From assembly GCF_000380985.1 (NCBI RefSeq), contig NZ_KB905694.1, positions 248,001 through 312,000 of the forward strand: 64,000 nt of DNA, read 5' to 3'. Below, one piece after another: positions 1-10,100 of the stretch. Positions within the stretch are counted from its first letter, which is position 1. Each line of letters opens with the position of its first letter. The DNA comes from Proteiniphilum acetatigenes DSM 18083 (GTDB lineage Bacteria > Bacteroidota > Bacteroidia > Bacteroidales > Dysgonomonadaceae). The position numbers and the translations under genes are program-made. The notes under the pieces were generated by a model that worked only from the letters and a program-made list of their open reading frames with translations, had not been told where the DNA came from and did no database searches.

Positions 1-1
1 C

Positions 2-1087
2 GAATATTACCAATTTGAGGGTAGGAATTATTACTTTGGCGACAGTGAAAAGCGCGGAGTAAATTTAGGTAAATTCGGGAATCCCAACCTGAAGTGGGAA
101 ACGACAACAGAAGCCAATTTCGGAGTAGATTACGGATTTTTCCGCAACAGAATAAACGGAAGCATAGACATATTTTACAAAGAAATAAAAGACTTGCTCA
201 GTTACCGGGCATTACCTCATACATCCATTATAGGCAATATCCCCTGGAATATAGGGAAAACGCGCAGTTCCGGTGTTGAAGTAACGTTGAATACGATCAA
301 TCTGGAAGGGCCTCTTTACTGGGAATCAACCCTTACCTATACCTCTTACCGGGATAGGTGGAAAGAAAGAGACCCGAAAGTAATACTAAGGCCTTATGAG
401 AAAGAGGACGCACCTCTCACGGCCTTGTATGCACTTATCCCCGACGGAATAAAGCAACCGGGTGAAGAAACACCTCATATGCCCGGCCTGTTACCCGGAC
501 AACAAAAGTACAAAGATGTAAACGGTTTGGACGAAGAGGGCAATCTTACGGGAAAACCCGATGGCAAAATTGACCAGGCTGACGTAGTGTATATCGGTAC
601 CCATGCTCCCAAGTTCACGATGGGATTTAACAATGAATTCAAATACAAGGGATTTGATCTGAATCTTTTCCTTTATGCGTCGGTCGGAGCATACAGGTGG
701 CCTTCCACTCATGTGGAACATGGCGTCTATGGCAGTTATGGGACACAGATGCTAAGGGATAATTATAATTATCTGCGGGAGATCCAAAATCGCTGGGGTT
801 CGGACAATCTGGATGCGACTATGCCGAGCGGCGAAGTCAATAGTTACGATGCATTCGGAGCGCCTCATTTCGAAAAAGCGTCGTACTTGCGTCTTAAAAA
901 CCTGACACTAGGCTATGACATTACGAGACTTTTTAATACAAATAGACTGAATGCGCGAGTTTTCTTCACAGGACAGAATTTGCTCACAATAACAGGTTAT
1001 AATGGTTTTGATCCTGAAGTAGAACGCGACAGAGCCTCTTACCCGCAACAAAAAACATTCTCTTTTGGTCTGGATATCAAATTTTAA
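2..1087 (+). CDS. SusC/RagA-type TonB-dependent outer-membrane receptor, C-terminal part (partial)
   Basis: The frame is open from base 2 to a TAA at 1085-1087, so the 5' part lies outside the window. The visible ~361 residues start in the beta-barrel and contain the SusC hallmark NPNLKWETT (codons about 86-112). The protein ends in a typical barrel strand with aromatic/hydrophobic alternation and a terminal Phe (GLDIKF). SusC proteins import glycan fragments across the outer membrane with TonB energy and pair with a SusD lid. The susD-like gene follows after 11 bases, which supports one operon. Full SusC proteins are about 1000 residues, so roughly the last third is present. The glycan imported cannot be told from this part. 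Confidence 0.93.
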   Translation, partial: EYYQFEGRNYYFGDSEKRGVNLGKFGNPNLKWETTTEANFGVDYGFFRNRINGSIDIFYKEIKDLLSYRALPHTSIIGNIPWNIGKTRSSGVEVTLNTINLEGPLYWESTLTYTSYRDRWKERDPKVILRPYEKEDAPLTALYALIPDGIKQPGEETPHMPGLLPGQQKYKDVNGLDEEGNLTGKPDGKIDQADVVYIGTHAPKFTMGFNNEFKYKGFDLNLFLYASVGAYRWPSTHVEHGVYGSYGTQMLRDNYNYLREIQNRWGSDNLDATMPSGEVNSYDAFGAPHFEKASYLRLKNLTLGYDITRLFNTNRLNARVFFTGQNLLTITGYNGFDPEVERDRASYPQQKTFSFGLDIKF

Positions 1088-1098
1088 AACCAAGAATC

Positions 1099-3060
1099 AT
1101 GAAAGGTAAAATTAAATATATATTTATCTTATTATTAGGGTTTCACTTCTTATCATGTGAAGGAGACTTAAACCCTCAACTGTATGGGACCATCACCAAC
1201 GAAGATGCATTCAAAACTCCCCAGGATCTGGAAGCCGCCACTACAGCGTTGTACTACGAACTCAGGCAAAAAGGATGGGGACCTTATCTGTTCACCGACG
1301 GAAGTTCTTTTGTTATGGATGTAGCCGTAACAGACGAATGGACTACAAAATGGGCCTGGACTAATTTTCTTAACGGAACATGGACAACCCAGGAAGCAAT
1401 GGCCATAAGATTTTACGATTGGACTGCACCCAATATCACACGCTGTACATATACCATTGCACGAATAGAAGAATGTGCGTTAAGTGATGAGGTGAAAAAC
1501 GAATATATCTCTCAAATCAAAGCGTTACGCGCCTTTTTCATGTTCGACCTTTACCGGTTCTACGGGCCCATGCCGATGATCATCGAAGCGGAACGCGCCA
1601 TCAATCCAGATCCTGATTATAGGCCTGAAAGACCCTCGGCAGAATCGGTGGAAGAATTCATCAGGACAGAATTAAGAACCGCTGCCGATATGCTGCCCGT
1701 CGAATGGAGTCAATACGGCAGAATAACCAAAGGGGCTGCTCTACACTATTTGCTAAAATACCACATGTTTAAGAAAGAATGGCAGGAGGCATTGAATATA
1801 GCAAATGAGATAATCGGCTTGAATTATTACAGACTTGAAGAAAATTACGCGGATATATTCTCAGCGCAGAATGAAGGTAACCGGGAGTTGATATTTGTCA
1901 TACGTGCCGAGGCATTGGCCGATTACGGCAATCATACTTATGCCAATATTCTGCCCGGGGATTTTGCATCGCCTCACGGCAATGTGGTCGACGGATGGAA
2001 CGGACATCGCATGCCCTGGGATTTTTATGATACGTTTGACGAAAATGATAAAAGACGCGAGTTGGCTGTAGTTGAATACAGGACTAAAAGCGGATCGATA
2101 ACCAACCTGAGAGAAACGGGAGACATTGGTGCATTACCCCTGAAATATGGAATAGACCCTGAGGCATCCGGAATATGGGCCGGAAACGACAAAGTAATGG
2201 ACAGGTATGCCGAAGTGTTATTGTTTAAGGCAGAGGCATTGAATGAACTGAACGGCCCTAATGAACAAAGTATCAATCTGATCAATGATATCCGAAAACG
2301 TGCCTTTGGAGCCGGAGTATCCATTCCCTCTGAAATTATTTTGAAAGAGGAGTTTGATACGGAAATCAATGGGAATGCTGCCGGTTTTTTCACAATGAAT
2401 AATTATGATGAAAATAACGGTGCAGCATGGACCTACGCTATTGATAATACAGGTGTGCTATCGGGTGAAAATTCGTTGTATATAAACGTGATACGATCCA
2501 ATAATGAATTTTGGGCTCTTCAGGTACGGGCCGACAACCAACCTGTAAAGAAAGACCGGACTTATTCAGTCAGGTTCAAGGTTAAATCCAGTCAAAACAT
2601 GAATCTTGATTTCCGTTCCGAAGGACCGTTATCTCACACAGAGATTATTCCTTTGACTGCCGGTGAGGTTAAAAATGTTTCTTTTGACACAGCTCCCGCA
2701 GGAGAAGACGGAAATTGCGTAATATTCTTTGCATTGGGAAACACCGGAAACAATTATGACATCTGGATCGATGACATTGTATTTGAGGCCAAGGAACAAG
2801 TGACAGGCGGTGTCGGGGATTTTCTTATCAAACTGTCTGACTTTCCCGATAAAGAAAGCCTAAGAGATTGGATATTGAAAGAGAGAGGTTGGGAATTTTG
2901 GTATGAAGGTAAAAGAAGACCGGATCTCATCCGTATGAATAAATATATTGAAGTCGGCCAACAAGTAGGAAACAATTTTGGTGAAAAAAACCTGCTGTTC
3001 CCTCTTCCATCGCATGTACTGATTGAAAATCCGAGGATAAAACAAAATCCGGGATATTAA
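1099..3060 (+). CDS. SusD/RagB-family surface lipoprotein with an inserted carbohydrate-binding module
   Basis: This is a 653-residue glycan-binding lipoprotein that caps the upstream SusC. It has a lipobox ending at Cys20 (FLSC), TPR-like SusD helices (QIKALRAFFMFDLYRFYG) and a SusD C-terminal block (LKERGWEFWYEGKRRPDLIR). It is longer than usual SusD proteins (about 500-600). Between the conserved INDIRKRA helix and the C-terminal block lies an extra unit, residues about 413-566. That unit has the look of a CBM4/9-type jelly roll: EEFDT start, ENSLYINV, YSVRFKVKSS and the end NYDIWIDDIVFE. The assignment of the insert to a CBM is my inference from these strand motifs. The rest of the family call is secure. 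Confidence 0.93.
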   Translation: MKGKIKYIFILLLGFHFLSCEGDLNPQLYGTITNEDAFKTPQDLEAATTALYYELRQKGWGPYLFTDGSSFVMDVAVTDEWTTKWAWTNFLNGTWTTQEAMAIRFYDWTAPNITRCTYTIARIEECALSDEVKNEYISQIKALRAFFMFDLYRFYGPMPMIIEAERAINPDPDYRPERPSAESVEEFIRTELRTAADMLPVEWSQYGRITKGAALHYLLKYHMFKKEWQEALNIANEIIGLNYYRLEENYADIFSAQNEGNRELIFVIRAEALADYGNHTYANILPGDFASPHGNVVDGWNGHRMPWDFYDTFDENDKRRELAVVEYRTKSGSITNLRETGDIGALPLKYGIDPEASGIWAGNDKVMDRYAEVLLFKAEALNELNGPNEQSINLINDIRKRAFGAGVSIPSEIILKEEFDTEINGNAAGFFTMNNYDENNGAAWTYAIDNTGVLSGENSLYINVIRSNNEFWALQVRADNQPVKKDRTYSVRFKVKSSQNMNLDFRSEGPLSHTEIIPLTAGEVKNVSFDTAPAGEDGNCVIFFALGNTGNNYDIWIDDIVFEAKEQVTGGVGDFLIKLSDFPDKESLRDWILKERGWEFWYEGKRRPDLIRMNKYIEVGQQVGNNFGEKNLLFPLPSHVLIENPRIKQNPGY

Positions 3061-3073
3061 CAAAAGGTTATTT

Positions 3074-3117
3074 TAGAGGGTGTGCTAAAAATGAGAATTT
3101 GTTTAATACACCCTCTA
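3074..3117 (+). terminator. Hairpin between the susD-like and GH43 genes
   Basis: A perfect 10-base-pair inverted repeat (TAGAGGGTGT at 3074-3083 with ACACCCTCTA at 3108-3117) encloses a 24-base loop just after the susD stop. No clear T-run follows on the plus strand, so it may be a weak terminator. It could equally be an RNA-stability or processing hairpin that sets susCD apart from the downstream enzymes. Confidence 0.5.
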
Positions 3118-3273
3118 CTAAAAGTTACTGATATGGAGAAGCTGTTTGCTTCTTATTTAAGATATTCCGCAATAATTAAATATAATTATTTACTCTAAGG
3201 ACAGGTTATTTAGAAACAAAACAAAGAGTATCACATAATTATCTTATAAAAAATCAACAAAAAAGATACAACA

Positions 3274-4260
3274 ATGAAAAAAGCATTTAATTCGTTCCTT
3301 TTATTCTTCTTTTTTACAAACACTATCTTTATACAAGGTTGTGAGAACGAGAAAGATCCCAATCCTGACAATCCTACGCCGACACCCGAACCGGAGGAGA
3401 TCTATGACCTCCGGGTAAATGAGATGCATGTTCGCGATCCATTCATATTGGTGGACAGGGAAAATCAGGTATATTACATGCATGTGAATGGGAATAAAAA
3501 AGTCAGAGTTTACAAAAGTAAAGACCTGACCATGTGGAAAGATATGGGAATCGCTTTTAACCCAAGCAGTGATTTCTGGGGAAAATCTGATTTCTGGGCA
3601 CCCGACGTATATCACTATCAACACAAATATTACATGTTTATCACTTTAAGCGCACCGAATATCAAACGAGGGACATCCGTTTTGGTTGCCGACAAACCCG
3701 AAGGTCCTTTTACTCCTGTGGTAAACAGGGCGGTTACACCATCGGAATGGATGAGTCTCGACGGGGCGCTGTATGTCGATAAAGATAAAACCCCATGGAT
3801 AATATACTGCCATGAATGGCTCGAAGCAGGAGACGGGGAGGTAGTTGCCCAACAGCTCAAAGAAGACCTCACGGAAACCGTAGGCGAACCCAAAGTGTTG
3901 TTTAAAGCATCGGAAGCCCCATGGGTTGGTGATATTTCTTCGGGAAATACTACCGGAAAAGTTACGGATGCACCTTTCATTCATACATTGGACAATGGGC
4001 AATTGATTATGTTGTGGTCGAGTTTCCGCAAGGACGGAAAATATGCCATCGGGCAAGCAACCTCACAATCAGGGAACTTATTAGGTCCATGGACACAGGA
4101 AGCCGAACCATTGAATGATGATGATGGAGGCCATGCCATGCTGTTTAACGATATTAAGGGGCGTTTGATGATTTCATATCATGCACCTAACAGTAATACA
4201 GAAAGACCTGTTATTAAGCAGGTTTACATCAATAACGGAAAAGTTATGATACCTGATTAG
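3274..4260 (+). CDS. Glycoside hydrolase family 43 lipoprotein (five-bladed beta-propeller)
   Basis: The 328-residue protein has a signal peptide and lipobox (FIQGC, Cys23), followed by a Pro/Glu/Asp-rich linker. The catalytic domain begins at residue about 50 with MHVRDPFI, whose Asp55 fits the GH43 general base. It continues with DFWAPDVYHYQHKYYMF, the usual second-blade signature, and MSLDGALYVD. GH43 enzymes are mainly arabinofuranosidases, beta-xylosidases, arabinanases or exo-galactanases; the subfamily cannot be fixed by eye. The lipoprotein signal places it on the cell surface or in the periplasm next to the SusCD system. It is separated from susD by 213 bases with a hairpin, so it may have its own promoter. 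Confidence 0.88.
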   Translation: MKKAFNSFLLFFFFTNTIFIQGCENEKDPNPDNPTPTPEPEEIYDLRVNEMHVRDPFILVDRENQVYYMHVNGNKKVRVYKSKDLTMWKDMGIAFNPSSDFWGKSDFWAPDVYHYQHKYYMFITLSAPNIKRGTSVLVADKPEGPFTPVVNRAVTPSEWMSLDGALYVDKDKTPWIIYCHEWLEAGDGEVVAQQLKEDLTETVGEPKVLFKASEAPWVGDISSGNTTGKVTDAPFIHTLDNGQLIMLWSSFRKDGKYAIGQATSQSGNLLGPWTQEAEPLNDDDGGHAMLFNDIKGRLMISYHAPNSNTERPVIKQVYINNGKVMIPD

Positions 4261-4307
4261 CATATAAAACTAGCATAATTAATTTTAATAGTTATCTTAA
4301 TTTTGTA

Positions 4308-4315
4308 GTTCTTCA
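4308..4315 (+). promoter_or_regulatory. Putative -7 element upstream of the GH36 gene
   Basis: TAATTTTG matches the Bacteroidetes -7 consensus TAnnTTTG and lies 43 bases before the GH36 start codon. No exact TTTG is seen at the -33 position, only a T-run, so this is a partial match. Confidence 0.4.
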
Positions 4316-4358
4316 CTGCAGGATATATCTTATATAGGAATAAATAGTTTTAATCATA

Positions 4359-6569
4359 ATGAAAAATAGAATTATCTATACTATAATACTCTTTTTGACA
4401 TCTCAACTTATATTTTCTCAGGAGAATAAAGTTTGTTCGATAAACACAGACAATACTGCATTGATCTTCACGGTAAGTGAAACCGGTAGATTGACATTTC
4501 GTTACTACGGAAAAAAATTGAATGACGAATCCGTATTTGCAAATGTAAAAAGCTACGGAAAAGCCGACACAAACCGTGATCTGAGTTATGAAACCTACCC
4601 CACAAACGGCCTGGGTTATGTAAATGAACCGGCTTTGAGCGTGATTCATTCCGATGGCAGTCTCATCACGGAATTGGTATATACGAACACAGAGGTGATA
4701 AAAAAGGATGAAAATATTACGCATACAATTATCAGCCTCAAAGACAGGGTGTATGACCTGAACGTATATCTCCATTTTGAGTCATACCATAAAGAAGACG
4801 TAATCGCCCAATGGGTCAGGATAAAAAACGACGAAAAAGGCAGTATACAACTGAAAAATATATATTCCTCATTCCTTAATCTGAAAGCCGGCAGCTATTA
4901 CCTGACGCATTTCAACGGGGCATGGGCAGGAGAAGTAAACCGCGTGGAGGAGAAACTCGAATACGGTATAAAGAGTATTGAATCGAAAAAAGGAGTACGG
5001 ACTACCCAAACCGAGAATCCGTCTTTCATCCTATCTTTAAACCATCCCGTTGAAGAGAATGCAGGAATTTGTTACGGAGGGGCATTGGCATGGTCGGGGA
5101 ATTATAAATTGTCGTTTGAATTGGACGAATTAGACCATTTAAATATTCTGGCCGGCATAAATCCTTATTTATCGGACTACACGCTTGAAACGGGAGAATC
5201 TTATGAGACTCCTAAAATGATCTATACATACAGCAGGGAAGGACAAGGCCTTATATCACGTAATTTCCATAATTGGAGCCGTACGTATGCATTGCACAAA
5301 GGTTACGAAGAGCGTCCCGTAGTGTTGAATAGTTGGGAAGGAGCCTATTTTAATTTCACGGAACAGACCATTATCGATATGATAGACGATGCTGCCCGTA
5401 TGGGGGTAGAAATGTTCGTACTGGATGACGGATGGTTCGGGAATAAATATCCCCGTAACGGCGATAACGCAGGATTGGGGGATTGGCAGGTAAACAAGAA
5501 AAAACTACCGAACGGATTGCAATACCTGATCAACCATGCGGAAAGGAAAGGAATAAGATTTGGCATATGGATCGAGCCCGAAATGGTTAATCCGAAAAGC
5601 GAGCTTGCTGAAAAACATCCCGATTGGATCGTGCAGAGTCCGGGACGTGATAAAATAACATTAAGGAATCAGTTACTGTTGGATTTGACCAATCCTGAAG
5701 TGCAGGATTTTATCTGGGAAATGGTAGATAATCTCTTAACGGAAAATAAGGGAATTTCCTATATTAAATGGGATGCCAACAGACATGTTGAACAAGTCGG
5801 ATCGACCTATTTAAACGCAGAAAGACAAACCCATTTTTGGATAGAATATACAAAAGGGTTATACAGTATTTATGAGAAAATCAGGGAAAAATATCCCGAT
5901 CTTATATTTCAGGTATGCGCTTCGGGTGGTGGGCGTGTTGACTACGGTTCACTACCCTATCATGATGAATTCTGGACATCGGACAATACAGATCCGCTCA
6001 AACGTTTGTATATACAATATTCCACCAATCTGATCTACCCTCCGGTAGCCACCGCGGCCCACGTTTCCACCAACCCGAACCACCAGACAGGGCGTATTAC
6101 TCCGTTAAAATTCCGTTTTGACGTGGCAATGACCGGTCGGTTAGGACTTGAATTGCAACCCAAAGACATCGTTGGCGAGGACTGGGATTTTGCCCAACAG
6201 GCAATTCGTGATTATAAGGCATACGTAAGACCTCTTGTCACAAAAGGAGATTTGTACCGCCTTATTTCGCCTTACGATCCCGGGAACAATTATGCTGCCC
6301 AGATGTATGTAAGCAAAGATGCTAAGAATGCTGTAATGTTCGCATTTTGTACCGAAATCAATAATCGTGGAGTTGTTCCCCGTATTCATTTACAAGGACT
6401 CCATCCCGATAAATCTTATCGAATAAAGGAAATTAATAATCGTGGAAGATCCTCATTTTGGGGTAACGACAAGGTCTTCAAAGGAGAGTTTTTAATGAAT
6501 GCAGGTATCGAAATTAATATCTCAACCCAGTTCGATAGTGCTGTCTTCTTGTTGGATGAAGTTCTTTAA
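4359..6569 (+). CDS. Alpha-galactosidase, glycoside hydrolase family 36
   Basis: This 736-residue protein has the normal length and domain order of GH36: an N-terminal beta-sandwich, a TIM barrel and a C-terminal sheet. A cleavable signal peptide is visible (hydrophobic run ending near QLIFSQ). The barrel shows EMFVLDDGWFG and YIKWDANRH, whose Asp472 is the expected nucleophile. FWTSDNTDP supplies the expected acid/base Asp542, and CASGGGRVDYG is also family-typical. It would remove terminal alpha-1,6-galactose, for example from galactomannan side chains or raffinose-type sugars, probably in the periplasm. It follows the GH43 gene on the same strand after a 98-base gap holding a likely promoter. 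Confidence 0.95.
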   Translation: MKNRIIYTIILFLTSQLIFSQENKVCSINTDNTALIFTVSETGRLTFRYYGKKLNDESVFANVKSYGKADTNRDLSYETYPTNGLGYVNEPALSVIHSDGSLITELVYTNTEVIKKDENITHTIISLKDRVYDLNVYLHFESYHKEDVIAQWVRIKNDEKGSIQLKNIYSSFLNLKAGSYYLTHFNGAWAGEVNRVEEKLEYGIKSIESKKGVRTTQTENPSFILSLNHPVEENAGICYGGALAWSGNYKLSFELDELDHLNILAGINPYLSDYTLETGESYETPKMIYTYSREGQGLISRNFHNWSRTYALHKGYEERPVVLNSWEGAYFNFTEQTIIDMIDDAARMGVEMFVLDDGWFGNKYPRNGDNAGLGDWQVNKKKLPNGLQYLINHAERKGIRFGIWIEPEMVNPKSELAEKHPDWIVQSPGRDKITLRNQLLLDLTNPEVQDFIWEMVDNLLTENKGISYIKWDANRHVEQVGSTYLNAERQTHFWIEYTKGLYSIYEKIREKYPDLIFQVCASGGGRVDYGSLPYHDEFWTSDNTDPLKRLYIQYSTNLIYPPVATAAHVSTNPNHQTGRITPLKFRFDVAMTGRLGLELQPKDIVGEDWDFAQQAIRDYKAYVRPLVTKGDLYRLISPYDPGNNYAAQMYVSKDAKNAVMFAFCTEINNRGVVPRIHLQGLHPDKSYRIKEINNRGRSSFWGNDKVFKGEFLMNAGIEINISTQFDSAVFLLDEVL

Positions 6570-6706
6570 ATATATATATCAACCAATTATAAGGACAAAA
6601 AAGATGGGATTATGCAAATCATAAAATTACATTTTTGTATCTTTACGCCACAGCATATTGCGTGACTTTTGTTTTTCAACTAATTAAACAAAAAAATACG
6701 TACAAA

Positions 6707-7084
6707 ATGAAAAAAATCGGTGTTTTATTATCAGCAGTATTATTATTAAGCCTGTATACAACAGTTTATGCAAGCGATTTGACAAAATCTGTACAAGGTA
6801 CATGGACAGCGAAAGTGGCCGATGCGCCGTATGGTTATCAGGATTATCAGGTAACAATAAAACAAGTTGAAGGCAAGTGCGTGGCTGATATTACAGGTTC
6901 ACAACTGAATGTAAAGAATCAGGAGTTGAAAGAAGCCGACGGAAAACTGACAACGACAGTATATGCGGGAGAAAATGTGAAAGTAGTGATCTGGAAAGAG
7001 AAAAACAAGGTGAAAGGAACAGCTGATACCTCCATGGGCAAGCTGCCGATTCAATTTACCCGTAAACAAGAGTCCAAACAGTAG
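6707..7084 (+). CDS. Small secreted protein of unknown function
   Basis: I chose the ATG at 6707 because it gives a clean signal peptide (MKKIGVLLSAVLLLSLYTTV, then ASD); the in-frame start at 6635 would bury it. The mature part of about 100 residues is predicted beta-rich. It has alternating Val/Thr strands (DYQVTIKQVEGKCVADITG, VKVVIWKEKNKVKGTADT), reminiscent of small lipocalin-like or beta-barrel secreted proteins, but no family is recognised. The next gene starts 20 bases later, so the two may be co-transcribed. Whether it has anything to do with the flanking glycosidases is unknown. Confidence 0.75.
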   Translation: MKKIGVLLSAVLLLSLYTTVYASDLTKSVQGTWTAKVADAPYGYQDYQVTIKQVEGKCVADITGSQLNVKNQELKEADGKLTTTVYAGENVKVVIWKEKNKVKGTADTSMGKLPIQFTRKQESKQ

Positions 7085-7104
7085 CCTTATTAGGATCATC
7101 GCCT

Positions 7105-10100
7105 ATGTTTTATATTGCCGATCTTCATCTTCATTCTCATTATTCTCGTGCTACCAGCAAGGAACTGAATCTTGAATCGCTTTTCCAGTGGGCGCGTATC
7201 AAAGGCATTCATGTGGTAGGCACGGGAGACTTTACGCACCCCCTCTGGTTTAAAGAGATAAAAGAAAAGCTGGAGCCGGACGGAACAGGTTTGTTCCGTC
7301 TGAAAAATCCCCCGAAAAAAGAGGTCGACGGATTCAAATGCAAGGATATTGACGTACGGTTTTGCCTTACTTCCGAGATAAGCTCCATTTATAAGCAGGG
7401 AGATAAGGTGTACAAAAATCATAACTGTGTATATGCCCCGGATTTTGAAACAGTCGCCCGCATTAATGCGAAGTTGGCGCAAATCGGGAATCTGGAAGCA
7501 GACGGGAGACCCATATTGGGGTTGCCTTCGCGCAACCTGCTGGAGATCGTGCTGGAAACTTCCGATGACGCCCATCTTATTCCGGCTCATATCTGGACAC
7601 CCTGGTTTTCCCTCTTCGGCTCAAAATCGGGTTCCGATACAATAGAAGAATGTTTCGGCGATTTGTCCCCCCATATCTTTGCCCTCGAAACCGGCTTATC
7701 TTCCGACCCGGAAATGAACTGGCGGTTGAGCATGCTTGATAAATATACGCTGGTATCCAATTCAGACGCCCATTCTCCGCAAAAACTCGGACGTGAAGCC
7801 AATTTGTTCGATACCGAACAAAGCTACTACGCCTTGTTCGATGCACTCAAAACAAGGAAAGGATTCCTCGGCACCTATGAGTTTTTTCCCGAAGAAGGCA
7901 AATACCATATGGATGGACATCGCAAGTGCAATGTCTGCTTTGAACCGACAGAAAGTATCCGGCACAAGAATATTTGTCCAAAATGCGGACGGCCACTTAC
8001 GATAGGTGTCCTGCACCGTGTCTTCGAATTGTCTGACCGCAGACAGCCGCAGCAGCCTGAAGGAGCACCGGATTTTCATTATATCATCCCCCTGCCCGAA
8101 ATACTTGCCGAAATCAAAAATGCTTCCTCTTCCGGCAATGTGGTAAACCGGTTTTTTCAGCAGGCCATATCTTTGTTCGGCAATGAGTTTACCCTGCTGA
8201 GAGAGGTTCCGGTCGAAGATATCAAAAAACAGGCAGGCATGTTGCTGGCTGAAGCCATTCAACGGATGCGTGCACGGAAAGTATATCCCCAGGGCGGGTA
8301 TGACGGAGAATACGGTATCATTAAAATTTTTAAAGAAGGGGAAATCGAACGGCTTACAGGCCAGATGAATCTCTTTGGAGGGGCTGATATAACTAAAACC
8401 GCCAGGCGAGAAAGCAGGGATACGGAAATTACGAAAAAAACACCCTTACCCGGTCTGACAGAACCCACCGATACTCCCTTAAATACGGAACAACAGGTTG
8501 CCTGTGAAGCAGAAGGAGCCGTATTGGTTACGGCAGGGCCTGGTACAGGAAAGACCAAAACACTGATCAGTTGGATCGCCCATTGTATCCAAAAAAGAAA
8601 GGCACTTCCGGAGGAAATACTGGCTGTTACTTTTACAAATAAGGCCGCCGAGCAAATGAAAGACCGCCTGTTTATCCTTCTGAAAGAAGCATCAAGAGGA
8701 ATTACGCTGGGTACCTTCCACTCGCTGTGTTTTACCATATTGCAGGAACGTTATGAAAACCTGCATACGGTCTACGACGATGAAAGCCGTGAAATCGTCC
8801 TAGGTATGCTTTTCCCGGAAAAAGAAGAAAAGACGCTGAAAAGCCTGTCAACCAAACTAAAGGAATATTTTGAGGAAAACTGTCCGGAAGATGCCGATGA
8901 GTTAAAGGAAATCGCTGCGCCATATCAAAGTTTTATGCTGCAAAACGGTGGAATCGATCTGGCCGATATTATCGGTGCAGTCGTCAGGTTGTGGCGCACG
9001 GAACCAAAGTGGCTGGAGACTCTCCGGAACCGTTATCATTATATTGCCGTCGATGAACTGCAGGATATCAATCCCCTGCAATATGAATTTTTAAAACTGT
9101 TGGCGAAAGATAAAAACATCCTGGCAATTGGTGACCCGGACCAAAGTATTTACGGTTTCCGCGGATCGGATGTAAGATTGTTCTTTCAATTCAGTAAGGA
9201 TTTCGGTGCAAAAGAAATCTCACTTCAGCGGAACTACCGTTCTTCCGGTTTTATTGTGGATTCGGCCAGTAGTCTTATCCGTAACAATATGTTGCGTAAG
9301 GATATCCGACCGGTTGCCCATAAACCCGGCAAGGAAAAAATCCACCTCTTCAGTGCGGACAACGAATATAAAGAAGCGACCTTTATCGCCGGAGAAATTG
9401 AGAAACTGGTCGGGGGATTCCACAATCTGATCGGGGATAATACCCATCAGGATGGTCAATACGGTTTCTCTGATATGGCGGTGCTGTTTCGTACCCGTGC
9501 CGTAGGCAAGGCTTTGCTTACCTCATTTAAACAATCGGGCACACCGGTACGTTTTGGTGACGCATCCTCTTTTCTGGAAACCTATCCGTTCCATCTCATA
9601 ACCGATGTAATAAAACTGTATCTCTATCCGAGAGATATGATTGCCTTAGACAGTATACTCAGGCATGGTTTCAACATGAACAAAGAAGAGAGACAGGAAT
9701 TTCTTTTATCGCATCCGGAAGAAGCGCGTTTTGTTTCTATTTTCGGAAATAAAGGAAAAGAAATTTTTGCAAAGCAAGGAGCAACCGACGCTGTGTCATT
9801 TGTTTTTGAAAAATTTATCCCTGATGAAACCCTGGATGATACGGGAATCATCCGGAAAGAAACCATTCTTTATATCGCCAGGGAATACGAAGAAGATCTG
9901 GAACAATTTCTGCATAAGATTTTACTGGATACCTATACCGATGTGGCACGCCTGAAAACCGATGCGGTAAGCCTGTTAACCTTTCACGCTTCCAAAGGGC
10001 TCGAGTATCCGGTTGTATTCATTGCAGGAGCCGAAGAAGGAGTCACTCCTTTACTGAGAAATAATATTGATATCGAAGAAGAAAGAAGACTTTTTTATGT

